Shown in pieces: positions 55,001 through 61,709 of a stretch of DNA of 64,000 nucleotides. The position numbers were made by a program, and so were the translations under genes. The notes beneath the pieces are model-generated. The model worked only from the letters and a program-made list of their open reading frames with translations, did not search any database and was not told where the DNA came from. The DNA is taken from positions 62,001 to 126,000 of the forward strand of contig WGMP01000025.1 of NCBI GenBank assembly GCA_016124975.1. The letters are read 5' to 3'. The DNA comes from Phycisphaera sp. Lineage in GTDB: Bacteria > Planctomycetota > Phycisphaerae > Phycisphaerales > SM1A02. Position 1 is the stretch's first letter. Each line of letters starts with the position of its first letter.

Positions 55001-55980
55001 GCATGCGCCGCGCCATCGAGCCGCTTCTCTCAGGGCTCGACGCCGATGCCGCGCAGCGGGCGCTCGAGGCGCTCGAGGCGCGCGCCATCGTCGATCTGCT
55101 CGAGCACCAGCTCTACGACACGGTTCCGTACTTCACGCCGCAACACCTGATGGTCGAGCTCAACACGGGCCGCCAGGGGTCGGGCGCGTCGAGCCCGCAT
55201 CGCCACGGATCGCTGCAGCGGCCCGTCATGACCGAGCGCCGCTTTGCGCGGCTTGTCGAGCAGGTTGGCGAGAGCCGCGACTGCGTGATCAGCTTCGCGG
55301 GCGCGGGCGATCCGCTCTTCCACCCCGATCTGCCCGACTTCATCCGAATGGCGAAGGACGCCGGCGTGCGCGGCGTTCATGTGCGAACCGAGCTTCTCGC
55401 GTCGGCCGAGGCGATTGACGCCATGGTCGCGGCGGGCGTCGACGTGGTCTCCATCGAGGTCGACGCGGAGACGCCCGAGACCTATCGCCGCATGCACGGG
55501 GTCGACCGCTTCCGCCAGGTGATCGACGGGATCCAGCGCGTGTTCCTTGCGCGCACGCATCTCTCCGGCCCGAACGACGCCGCGGGCTTCGCGGTGCCTT
55601 GGATCGTGCCGCGCCTGCAGCGACGCGTCGAGAGCATCGAGGACATCGAGGCGTTCTTCGACCGCTGGCAGCACACGCTCGGGACGCCCGTCCTCGAGGG
55701 CGCGCCGCCGCACGACCCGTCGGCCGAGATGCCCGCGGACGGCCTTGCGAGCGCGCGCGCGCCGTCGCGCGTGATGTTCCGCGAGATGCTGCGGCGCATG
55801 CAGGTCCTCGCCGATGGATCCGTGCCGCTCTCGGAGCTTGACCTCCGCGGCGAGCGGATCTTCGCGCACATCGAGCGCGCGCCGCTCCTCCAGATCTGGC
55901 GCGATCTCGTGGCGCGACGCAAGCAGATCCGCCGCGACCACGGCGAGTCCCACCCCGACCTGAGGACGCGCATCCCATGA
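52036..55980 (+). CDS. Maf-type flagellin/surface glycosyltransferase fused to nucleotidyltransferase-like and cysteine-less radical-SAM/SPASM domains
   Basis: 1314 residues from ATG 52036; ATG 52201 is possible because homology begins at NAVLERNLLALGPRNADLA. Residues about 290-490 are the MAF_flag10/DUF115 domain (VVSAGPSLRRNLHLL with Ser314; IRPHFVAALDWHH; CDPVALIGQDLGFTDGVYYA near 448). A helical part follows. Residues about 750-940 look like an SpsF/cytidylyltransferase domain (FIVPVDPVRGGLGTARSLSE, LAGRPVIQWTLERL). Residues about 1035-1300 have the layout of a radical-SAM plus SPASM protein (AGDPLFHPDLPDFIRMAKDA, VDVVSIEVDAETPETYRRMHG, VLADGSVPLSELDLRGE, LLQIWRDL), but every cluster cysteine is replaced (VELNTGRQGSGASS; MQVLADG; PLSEL). 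Overlaps the cytidylyltransferase gene by four bases. It probably transfers the nonulosonic acid made by the next three genes to protein. Confidence 0.82.
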   Translation: MAAPPHALEPDPAGRPPEASPRSSGVQGIGASASGATAVHHDRGAALGHAVRTVEMECGVPAANAVLERNLLALGPRNADLARQIRAVPPAPLEWSTAADGSRVASLQGRALASRHAPRREAETFADAIDYREKAVVVIVGFGLGFHVTAVCERLKRTGFAAVLEPDLGLMRAVLSEIDISESLRHSNILVFSGAENSAVHAERFAGTEGFLIQGVQIVEHAPSKARIAEVRVPAQACADGKETAEGAPVPPVREFSARLTELVRIARVTASTNLARSAHTIRSVFRNARRYVGGETLAPLAGTAKGRLGVVVSAGPSLRRNLHLLADPGVRDRCLIVATPTVLKPLLADGIRPHFVAALDWHHISTRFFEGLTAEEVRDTTFVLDPQVNPAVPAHYPGPVRVISAPHLDLVLGPIARDTGRLPACATVAHLCYQIARYLGCDPVALIGQDLGFTDGVYYARGTAIDEVWSPELNPFNTLENLEWTRIVRHRAHLVRRRDIHDRSIFTDGQMEAYLQRFEYFFAEDERRGLRTIDASEGGVRKQCTEIATLKDTLERFAREPLPEIPVPARALDANRLRKARTRVEEVIDAVRIIRQASHRACDLLEQLTDARPRREPEGALWKALDRERDKVSRRLDTLALLDGFSTLGAFKRAKADRRIEYTRGLDEVGRQKLQFERDIVNVRWIGEAAEEYLRLLEELSHRLGLPADLEERGLSADGDAVEDEAAVAARSDGALGRALGEAEAAVEVRAAFIVPVDPVRGGLGTARSLSEPLAGRPVIQWTLERLGRSREASAIVLLVPEGFDIERLIDRRRIGLPVEIHRTEGSPLRAAHPAVAAGRLWSDASWRGGIAGLTAYDEVLSPESMAPAMERFGITAAVVVGPDWPLVFVDGPSGCDALVRRHRLKPDALRLVFNQSPPGLSGVLVERSLMQEFRQGGRHATIGARLAYEPTRAQQDPISKDLCVQIEQPVRRSLIRAVFDTPRSMTRMRRAIEPLLSGLDADAAQRALEALEARAIVDLLEHQLYDTVPYFTPQHLMVELNTGRQGSGASSPHRHGSLQRPVMTERRFARLVEQVGESRDCVISFAGAGDPLFHPDLPDFIRMAKDAGVRGVHVRTELLASAEAIDAMVAAGVDVVSIEVDAETPETYRRMHGVDRFRQVIDGIQRVFLARTHLSGPNDAAGFAVPWIVPRLQRRVESIEDIEAFFDRWQHTLGTPVLEGAPPHDPSAEMPADGLASARAPSRVMFREMLRRMQVLADGSVPLSELDLRGERIFAHIERAPLLQIWRDLVARRKQIRRDHGESHPDLRTRIP

Positions 55981-56714
55981 CGGACACCCACCGCGGGCTC
56001 GACGGGAACTCCACGCTTGCCGTCGTCATCGGACGCGCGGGAAGCAAGGGCCTTCCTCGCAAGAACGCGCTGCCCGTGGCGGGCGTGCCCATGATCGCGC
56101 GCACGGTCCGCTTTGCGCGCGCCTCGCAGGAGATCGACCGCGTCATCGTCTCGACCGACGGAGACGAGATCGCGCGGATCGCGCGCGACGAGGGCGTCGA
56201 GGTCTTCCTGCGGCCGGAGAGCGTGTCGCACGACCAGGCCACCGTCGACAGCGCGGTGCGCCACGCGGTCCTCGCGAGCGCATCGGCTGCGGAGACCGTC
56301 GTCATCCTCTACGGGAACGTGCCCGTGCGCCCCGCGGACCTCGCCGACCGCGCCGTGCGCGCGCTGCGCGAGACGGGCGCCGACAGCGTGCAGAGCTACT
56401 ACCGCGTGGGCAAGACGCATCCCTTCTGGATGTCGCGCCTCGACGAAGAAGGCCGCGTCTCGCAGTTCATCAAGAACCGCATCTATCGCCGTCAGGAGCT
56501 GCCGCCGCTCTTCATGCCCGATGGCGGCGTGATCGCCGTGCGCCGCGCGAGCCTCTTCGATGTGCGCGAGGGCGAGCCGCACGCGTTCTTCGGCCGCGAT
56601 CGCCGCGGCATCGAGACGCGCGAGGGCGATGTGATCGATGTCGACAGCGCGCTCGACCTCGCCGTCGCCGAGGCGATCCTCTCGGCGCGCGAGCGCGAAG
56701 GAGTTCCCGCATGA
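55977..56714 (+). CDS. neuA: CMP-nonulosonic acid (sialic/legionaminic-type) cytidylyltransferase
   Basis: 245 residues from ATG 55977, four-base overlap with the Maf-type gene (ATGA). NeuA/LegF/PseF family: IGRAGSKGLPRKNALPVAG nucleotide loop, PMIARTVRFARASQEIDRVIVSTD, HDQATVDSAVRHAVL, and the pattern SVQSYYRVGKTHPFWMSRL. It would load CMP onto a nine-carbon keto-sugar. An odd change is ILYGNVPVRPADL where most members have L-Q-P-T-S/ N-V-P-F-R, typical of the LegF/PseF-like set. Product (Neu5Ac, legionaminate or a related sugar) cannot be fixed from sequence alone. Confidence 0.9.
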   Translation: MTDTHRGLDGNSTLAVVIGRAGSKGLPRKNALPVAGVPMIARTVRFARASQEIDRVIVSTDGDEIARIARDEGVEVFLRPESVSHDQATVDSAVRHAVLASASAAETVVILYGNVPVRPADLADRAVRALRETGADSVQSYYRVGKTHPFWMSRLDEEGRVSQFIKNRIYRRQELPPLFMPDGGVIAVRRASLFDVREGEPHAFFGRDRRGIETREGDVIDVDSALDLAVAEAILSAREREGVPA

Positions 56715-57793
56715 ACTACGGCGTTTCTGCACCCACGCTCTCGATCGGCGGCCGCACCGTCGGCGCGGGCCACGCGCCCTTCATCATCGCCGAGATCGGC
56801 GTCAACCACGACGGCGACCCCGCGCGTGCGCGCGAGCTGGTGCACGCGGCGCGGCGCGCGGGCGCGGACGCCGCGAAGTTCCAGATGTTCGACGCCGCGA
56901 TGCTCATGTCGCGCGACGCGGTGCTTGCGGCCTACCAGCGCGAGCGTGGCGCGCGCGATCCGCGCGAGCTGCTGCAGGCGCTCCAGCTTCCGCCCGAGGC
57001 GCTCGGCGAACTGGCGGGTGAATGCGTGCGCGTCGGAATCGTGCCGATCGTCACGGTCTTCTCGATCCCGCTCGTCGAAATCGCGTGCGCGCAGCCGTGG
57101 CAGGCCTTCAAGACGGCCTCGCCCGACCTCGTCAACCTTCCGCTTCTGCGCGCGGTCGCCTCGCTCGGTCGCCCGCTCGTCGTGTCGACGGGCGCCGCCA
57201 CGCGCGAGGAGGTCGCGCAAGGGGCGCGCTGGCTCGAGCCGCACCGCGACATCGCGTTCCTCCAGTGCACCTCGAGCTATCCCGCGCGCGACGATTGCGC
57301 CGCGATCGGCGGCATGCACGAGATCGCGGCGATCACGGGGCGCGCGGTCGGATACAGCGACCACACGGCCTCGGTCGACACGGGCGCGATCGCCGTCGCG
57401 GCGGGTGCGTCGATCCTCGAGAAGCACCTCACCTACGACCGCGGCGCCGCAGGCCCCGACCACGCCGCGAGCCTCGATCCCAACCAGTTCGCGGCGTATG
57501 TGCAGCTCGCGCGGCGCGCGGCGCGCATGATGGGCGCACCGTCGAAGGAGCTGCAGGCGGTCGAGCGCGATGTGCGCGCGGTGAGCCGCCAGTCGCTCGT
57601 CGCCGCGCGCGACCTTCCGCTCGGGCATCTTGTGCGCCCCGAGGATCTCTGCGTGAAGCGCCCGGGCACGGGCATCTGCGCAAGCCGATTCGACGAGATC
57701 GTCGGCCGCAGGCTCGCGCGCGCGGTCGAGGCGGACCGCGTCCTCACCGAGGCGGACATCGCGTGGCCCGTCGCGGCGGGGACTGCGCCGTGA
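56711..57793 (+). CDS. neuB: N-acetylneuraminate/legionaminate synthase
   Basis: 360 residues from ATG 56711, four-base overlap on both sides. NeuB family: PFIIAEIGVNHDGDPARARELV, AAKFQMFDA, metal-binding and phosphoenolpyruvate pocket residues in FKTASPDLVNLPLLRAV, STGAATREEV, LQCTSSYPA, GYSDHTASVDTGAIAVAAGA, EKHLTYDRGAAGPDHAASLDP. The C-terminal 60 residues are an antifreeze-like SAF domain (SLVAARDLPLGHLVRPEDL, KRPGTGICASRFDEIVGRRLARAVEAD). It condenses an N-acyl hexosamine with PEP to give a nonulosonic acid. The neighbouring NeuC-type hydrolysing epimerase suggests the ManNAc- or legionaminate-type route rather than pseudaminate. Confidence 0.94.
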   Translation: MNYGVSAPTLSIGGRTVGAGHAPFIIAEIGVNHDGDPARARELVHAARRAGADAAKFQMFDAAMLMSRDAVLAAYQRERGARDPRELLQALQLPPEALGELAGECVRVGIVPIVTVFSIPLVEIACAQPWQAFKTASPDLVNLPLLRAVASLGRPLVVSTGAATREEVAQGARWLEPHRDIAFLQCTSSYPARDDCAAIGGMHEIAAITGRAVGYSDHTASVDTGAIAVAAGASILEKHLTYDRGAAGPDHAASLDPNQFAAYVQLARRAARMMGAPSKELQAVERDVRAVSRQSLVAARDLPLGHLVRPEDLCVKRPGTGICASRFDEIVGRRLARAVEADRVLTEADIAWPVAAGTAP

Positions 57794-58992
57794 ACGACGG
57801 AAAGCGGCGGAAGATCGCAGTTGTCACTGGAACGCGCGCGGAGTGGGGGCTGCTCTCACCCGTCTGCGATGCGATCGTCTCGCGCGGCGACCTCGCGCTC
57901 GAGGTCTGCGCGGGCGGCGCGCATCTCCTCCAACCGCCGGTCGCAGAAGACCGAGCCCTGCACCGCGCCGTCTTCGGCGAACCCCCGCCGTTCGAGCCGA
58001 CGATCATCTGGGTCGAGTCGAGCGGTCACCGCCCGCACCGCTTCGAGATGCAGCGCGCGGGCGAGACAGGCCGCCTCGCGGACGCGGCGGCGCTCGGTCG
58101 CGGCGTGTCAGCGCTGACGGAGATCTTCGCGCGCCTCGCGCCCGACATCGTGGTCGTCCTTGGCGATCGCATCGAGGCGTTTGCGGCCGCGAGCGCAGCG
58201 TCGATCGGCGGCATCCGCGTCGCGCACATCCACGGCGGCGACCGAGCGGAGGGCGTCGCAGACGAAGCGATGCGGCACGCCATCACGAAGCTCGCGCACA
58301 TTCACTTCGCTGCGAGCGCGGCGAGCGCTGCGCGCATCGCGCGGCTCGGCGAGGACGCGGCGCGGATCCATCTCGTGGGCTCGCCCGCGGTCGACGGGCT
58401 TGGCGCGATCCGGCCGCTGTCAGACCATGAGTACGCGGAGCTCGGCGCCCCTGACTTCGTCTTCCTCATGCATCCCGTGGGACGCCCCGACGCGGAGGAG
58501 GAGCGCGAGGCCCACGCGGTGCTCGAGGCGCTCGCCGCCCGCGGCCGCGTGACCGCGCTCGCGCCGAACTCGGACCCGGGCCGCAACGGCATCGCCCGCG
58601 CGATCGAGATCGTCGCAGAGCGAAGACGCACGCACTTCCGCGCCTTCAGGCACATCGAACGCGAGCTCTTCATCGCGCTCCTGAAGCACCCCGGCGTGCG
58701 CGCCATCGTCGGCAACTCGAGCGCGGGCCTCATCGAGTGCGCGGCCCTCGGCGTGCGCGCGGTCAACATCGGGTCGCGCCAGGCGGGGCGGGAACGCGCC
58801 GACAACGCGCGCGACGCCGCGTCTGCATGGGACGGCCTCGCGGAGGCCCTCGACACCCTCGACACCCTCGACTCTTGGCGCCCATCGGGCCGACACCCGT
58901 ACCTCGAGGCGGGCGCATCGACTCGGATCGCCGTGATTCTCGCCACCTGCGACTTCTCGGTCCACGGCCTCGCCAAGCGCTGCACCTACTGA
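57790..58992 (+). CDS. neuC: UDP-N-acetylglucosamine 2-epimerase, hydrolysing (NeuC/LegG type)
   Basis: 400 residues from GTG 57790, four-base overlap with neuB (GTGA). WecB/NeuC family with the hydrolysing-subgroup look: KIAVVTGTRAEWGLLSPVCDAI, VVVLGDRIEAFAAASAASIGGIRVAHIHGGDR, DEAMRHAITKLAHIHFAASAASAARI, LVGSPAVDGL, and IVGNSSAGLIECAALGVRAVNIGSRQAGRERADN. The GDR-E and IHGGD motifs are catalytic in the family. It releases ManNAc (or the bacillosamine-derived analogue in legionaminate synthesis), the substrate of the NeuB next door. The extra tail EALDTLDTLDSWRPSGRHPY is a short repeat unique to this copy. Last gene of the cassette. Confidence 0.92.
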   Translation: MNDGKRRKIAVVTGTRAEWGLLSPVCDAIVSRGDLALEVCAGGAHLLQPPVAEDRALHRAVFGEPPPFEPTIIWVESSGHRPHRFEMQRAGETGRLADAAALGRGVSALTEIFARLAPDIVVVLGDRIEAFAAASAASIGGIRVAHIHGGDRAEGVADEAMRHAITKLAHIHFAASAASAARIARLGEDAARIHLVGSPAVDGLGAIRPLSDHEYAELGAPDFVFLMHPVGRPDAEEEREAHAVLEALAARGRVTALAPNSDPGRNGIARAIEIVAERRRTHFRAFRHIERELFIALLKHPGVRAIVGNSSAGLIECAALGVRAVNIGSRQAGRERADNARDAASAWDGLAEALDTLDTLDSWRPSGRHPYLEAGASTRIAVILATCDFSVHGLAKRCTY

Positions 58993-59199
58993 GCGGAGGC
59001 CGCCCGTGCGGTCTTTCCATCCACGCCACCGTCATCGGTTCGAGTGAAGGTTCGGACTTTCGCGCGCTTTGTCGCGCTCGAGGTCAACCACCCGTCCGAA
59101 CAGGCCGATCACCACCGTGCGGCACGCCGTTTTTCGTGTCGCGATGGATGAAGCGGGGAATCGTCGGACTCTGTCCGGCTGCAGGGAGGTCAGGTCGAG

Positions 59200-60102
59200 A
59201 TGCCCGAACAGATCACACCAGCCGCGAGTGCGGGCGACTGCATGCAGGTTGCGAACGCGGCCGTGAAGCAGCTCAGCCACATCGCGACCTTGCCGGAGGT
59301 GACGCTCGGGATCATCGAGCTCGTCGAGAACCCGCGTTCGAGCGCCTCCGCGCTGAACGCGCTCATCCAGCGCGACCCCGCGCTCTCCGCGCGCGTCCTC
59401 CGCGTCGTCAACAGCGCCTTCTACGGACTTCCGTCGCAACTTGGCTCGATCAACCGCGCGATCTCGCTCCTCGGCCTCAACGCCGTCAAGAACATCGCCA
59501 TCGCCGCCAGCCTCGCCAAGCTCTTCCGCGGCGGCGCGCTCTGCGACCGCTTCGACGCGAAGGAACTGTGGACGCACTCGCTCGCAGTCGGCACGGCTGC
59601 GCGCATGCTCGCAAGCGCGGGATCGAAGATTCCCGCCGACGAGGCGTTCCTCGCGGGTCTCATGCACGACATCGGCATCGTCGTAGAACTGCAGACCGAC
59701 CGCGCCAAGCTCGCGCGTGTCTTCGCCGACATGCAGTTCGACGCGGAGGGCCAGCCCCTGATCGACTTCCGCATGGTCGAGCGCGGCATCTTCGGCGCCG
59801 ACCATTGCCACTTCGGTCAGGCCCTGTGCGAGCAGTGGAAGTTCACGAAGGGGCTTCGCGCCGCGTGCGGTTTCCACCACGAGCCACGCCAGGCCGAGGC
59901 CTCGATGCAGCCGATCGCGTGGCTCATCTATGTCGCAGACCGCGTCGCGGCCACCGAAGGCGCCTTCCGCGCCGACATCCTGGGGCAGGGCGTCCCGCAC
60001 GAGGCGCTCGATGCCCTCGGAATCGGCGTCCCGCAGCTCCAGGAGTGCCTGGCGAGCCTTCACAAGGCGCTCGACGAGGCACGCGCGACCATGAACGCGT
60101 GA
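59200..60102 (+). CDS. HDOD-domain signalling protein
   Basis: 300 residues from ATG 59200 with GGAGGT upstream. HDOD domain from about residue 20 to 225: LPEVTLGIIELVENPRSSASALNALIQRDPALSARVLRVVNSAFYG-like block, INRAISLLGLNAVKNIAIAASLAKLF, LWTHSLAVGTAARMLA, DEAFLAGLMHDIGIVV. HDOD proteins lack nucleotide hydrolysis activity in most cases and act as signalling adaptors, often in motility or surface-attachment control; here several HD residues (H in LWTHS, HD in MHDIG) are retained, so hydrolase activity is not excluded. No other output domain. It lies 207 bases after the nonulosonate cassette and is transcribed separately. Confidence 0.9.
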   Translation: MPEQITPAASAGDCMQVANAAVKQLSHIATLPEVTLGIIELVENPRSSASALNALIQRDPALSARVLRVVNSAFYGLPSQLGSINRAISLLGLNAVKNIAIAASLAKLFRGGALCDRFDAKELWTHSLAVGTAARMLASAGSKIPADEAFLAGLMHDIGIVVELQTDRAKLARVFADMQFDAEGQPLIDFRMVERGIFGADHCHFGQALCEQWKFTKGLRAACGFHHEPRQAEASMQPIAWLIYVADRVAATEGAFRADILGQGVPHEALDALGIGVPQLQECLASLHKALDEARATMNA

Positions 60103-60187
60103 CGCTGGCGCTGTGACCTTGCGCGCGCTGCGCCACCCCGTTCGCGCGATCTTGCCACTTCGATTGCCGCCAGACGGGGGCCGCGCG

Positions 60188-60200
60188 TAGCATCGCGCCA
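60188..60200 (+). promoter_or_regulatory. -10 element placed for a leaderless start
   Basis: TAGCAT (60188-60193) ends six bases before ATG 60200, and TTGCCG (60164-60169) lies 18 bases further upstream as a -35. No ribosome-binding site is present, which fits a leaderless mRNA. Confidence 0.5.
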
Positions 60201-60925
60201 TGTCCGCGTCCGTGCGCATCGACTTCTCGCGACCGATCGCGCTCTTTCCTCTTCCCGCGGTCTCGCTCTTCCCGCACACGGCCGAGTGCCTGCAGGCGTT
60301 CGAGCCGCGCTATCGCCAGATGGTCGAGGACTGCCTGCGCGCGCGCGGCGACGGTCCCGTGCTCGGCGCGGCGCCGATCGCGATGGCCACCTACGCGGGC
60401 CGAAGCTGGTCGGGCGAGCGGCTCGGCGATCCGCCGCTCAGGCCCGTCGTGTGCGTCGGCAAGATGGTCGAGCATGTGAGGCTCGACAACGGCCACCATC
60501 GCTTCATCATCCACGGGCTCGGCCGCGCGCGCATCGAGTCGATCTCGGAGCCCGACGGACGGCGGCTCTACCGCGTGGCGAAGCTGGCGCCGCTCGAGTC
60601 GACGATGGGCGCGCCGCGCAGGCTGCCGGGGTTCAACCAGATGCTCGGGTCGATCCTCGAGTCGCCCGCGCTCCAGCGCATCCATCGGTTCGGCACGATC
60701 CGCGATTGGCTCGCGCGCGGCGCCGTGCCTTCCGAGGTGGTCGTGGAGCAGCTCTTGTCGATGCTCGCGCGCGACGACGACACGCGCTACGGGCTTCTCG
60801 CGGAGCCGCGCTGCCGCGAGCGCGCGCGCTTCGTGCTGAGCGAGCTCTCGCATCTCGGGTCGCAGCTCGAGCGCGCCTGCGAGCGGACGGCGGCGCCGAC
60901 GATGCGCGGCGTGACGCTCAACTGA
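60200..60925 (+). CDS. Lon N-terminal (LON substrate-binding) domain protein
   Basis: 241 residues from ATG 60200. Stand-alone LON domain (the substrate-binding part of Lon protease) without the ATPase or protease: PIALFPLPAVSLFPHTAECLQAFEPRYRQMVEDCL, GPVLGAAPIAMATY, VCVGKMVEHVRLDNGHHRFIIHGLGRARIE, then a helical bundle (DDDTRYGLLAEPRCRERARFVLSEL). Related stand-alone proteins are common in bacteria (YCII/peptidase S16-like) with unknown partners. Convergent with the cyclophilin gene 10 bases away. Confidence 0.9.
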   Translation: MSASVRIDFSRPIALFPLPAVSLFPHTAECLQAFEPRYRQMVEDCLRARGDGPVLGAAPIAMATYAGRSWSGERLGDPPLRPVVCVGKMVEHVRLDNGHHRFIIHGLGRARIESISEPDGRRLYRVAKLAPLESTMGAPRRLPGFNQMLGSILESPALQRIHRFGTIRDWLARGAVPSEVVVEQLLSMLARDDDTRYGLLAEPRCRERARFVLSELSHLGSQLERACERTAAPTMRGVTLN

Positions 60926-60935
60926 CCGCGCGCGC

Positions 60936-61676
60936 TCAGCGCGTGGCGCGGATCCCCGCCGCATCGAGCGCAGCGTTCCATTGCGCGATCTTCGCGGCGT
61001 GGGCCGCGAGATGGGCCGATGCATCTCCCTCGATCTCGACCCGCACGATCTTCTCGCCTTCCGTGAGCGCGGCCGCCACGTCGAGCCCCTCGACGATCGT
61101 GCCGAAGACGGAGTACTGGAGGTTCCAGCGGTCCTGCGGCCGCACGGTGATGAAGATGCGCGTGGCCATGGCGCGCGCCGAGCTCGGGTTGTCGGTGTCG
61201 TTCGAGGCGCACAGCCTTCCCGGCACATCGAAGAAGAGCTTGCGCGAGAACTCCCGCGGCATCGTGTAGACGGGGTCCTTGCCCGGGTTCTTGCCGGTCT
61301 GCCGCACCACGCGCGAGAAGTCTCCCCAGGTCTGGCCGTCGTAGTAGCCGCGGCCGACGAGATTGATGAAGTTGGCGCAGAGGCTCGGCGCCTCCTTCGT
61401 GGCGAGCAGCACGCGGAACGAGCCCGACTCGCAGACGAAGCGCGCGTGGAGCACGGTGTCCGCGGCGGGCGTCGGCGCCGCTTCGGCGGGGGCCGCGGTG
61501 GTCGCGGGAGGTGCGGTCGACGGTGCCGGCGTGGGTGGGGCCGCGCCCTCTCGGCCACACGAGGCGAGCGTCAGCACGCAGCACAGGATCGCGGCGAGCG
61601 GGGCCATCCACGCGCTGCGCGCACGGGGCGATGCATCGGCATCCTGGAACGGGGTCGTCGTCGGCTTCGTCTGCAT
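60936..61676 (-). CDS. Cyclophilin-type peptidyl-prolyl isomerase lipoprotein
   Basis: 246 residues from ATG 61676. Signal with lipobox LASC near residue 40 (CVLTLASCGREG), a Pro/Ala/Thr-rich linker (PTPAPSTAPPATTAAPAEAAP), and a cyclophilin domain from about residue 75: FVCESGSFRVLLATKEAPSLCANFINLVGRGYYDGQTWGDFSRVV, RLCASNDTDNPSSARAMATRIFITV, NLQYSVFGTIVEGLDVAAAL. The catalytic region differs from the standard FHRVIPGFMIQGG (here FSRVVRQTG with a 20-residue insert), so activity may be weak. Lipid-anchored in the envelope. Also possible: a non-catalytic chaperone. Confidence 0.85.
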   Translation of the reverse strand: MQTKPTTTPFQDADASPRARSAWMAPLAAILCCVLTLASCGREGAAPPTPAPSTAPPATTAAPAEAAPTPAADTVLHARFVCESGSFRVLLATKEAPSLCANFINLVGRGYYDGQTWGDFSRVVRQTGKNPGKDPVYTMPREFSRKLFFDVPGRLCASNDTDNPSSARAMATRIFITVRPQDRWNLQYSVFGTIVEGLDVAAALTEGEKIVRVEIEGDASAHLAAHAAKIAQWNAALDAAGIRATR

Positions 61677-61709
61677 CGAGCTGTCGCTCTCTCTCGGGGT
61701 GGAAGGCGT

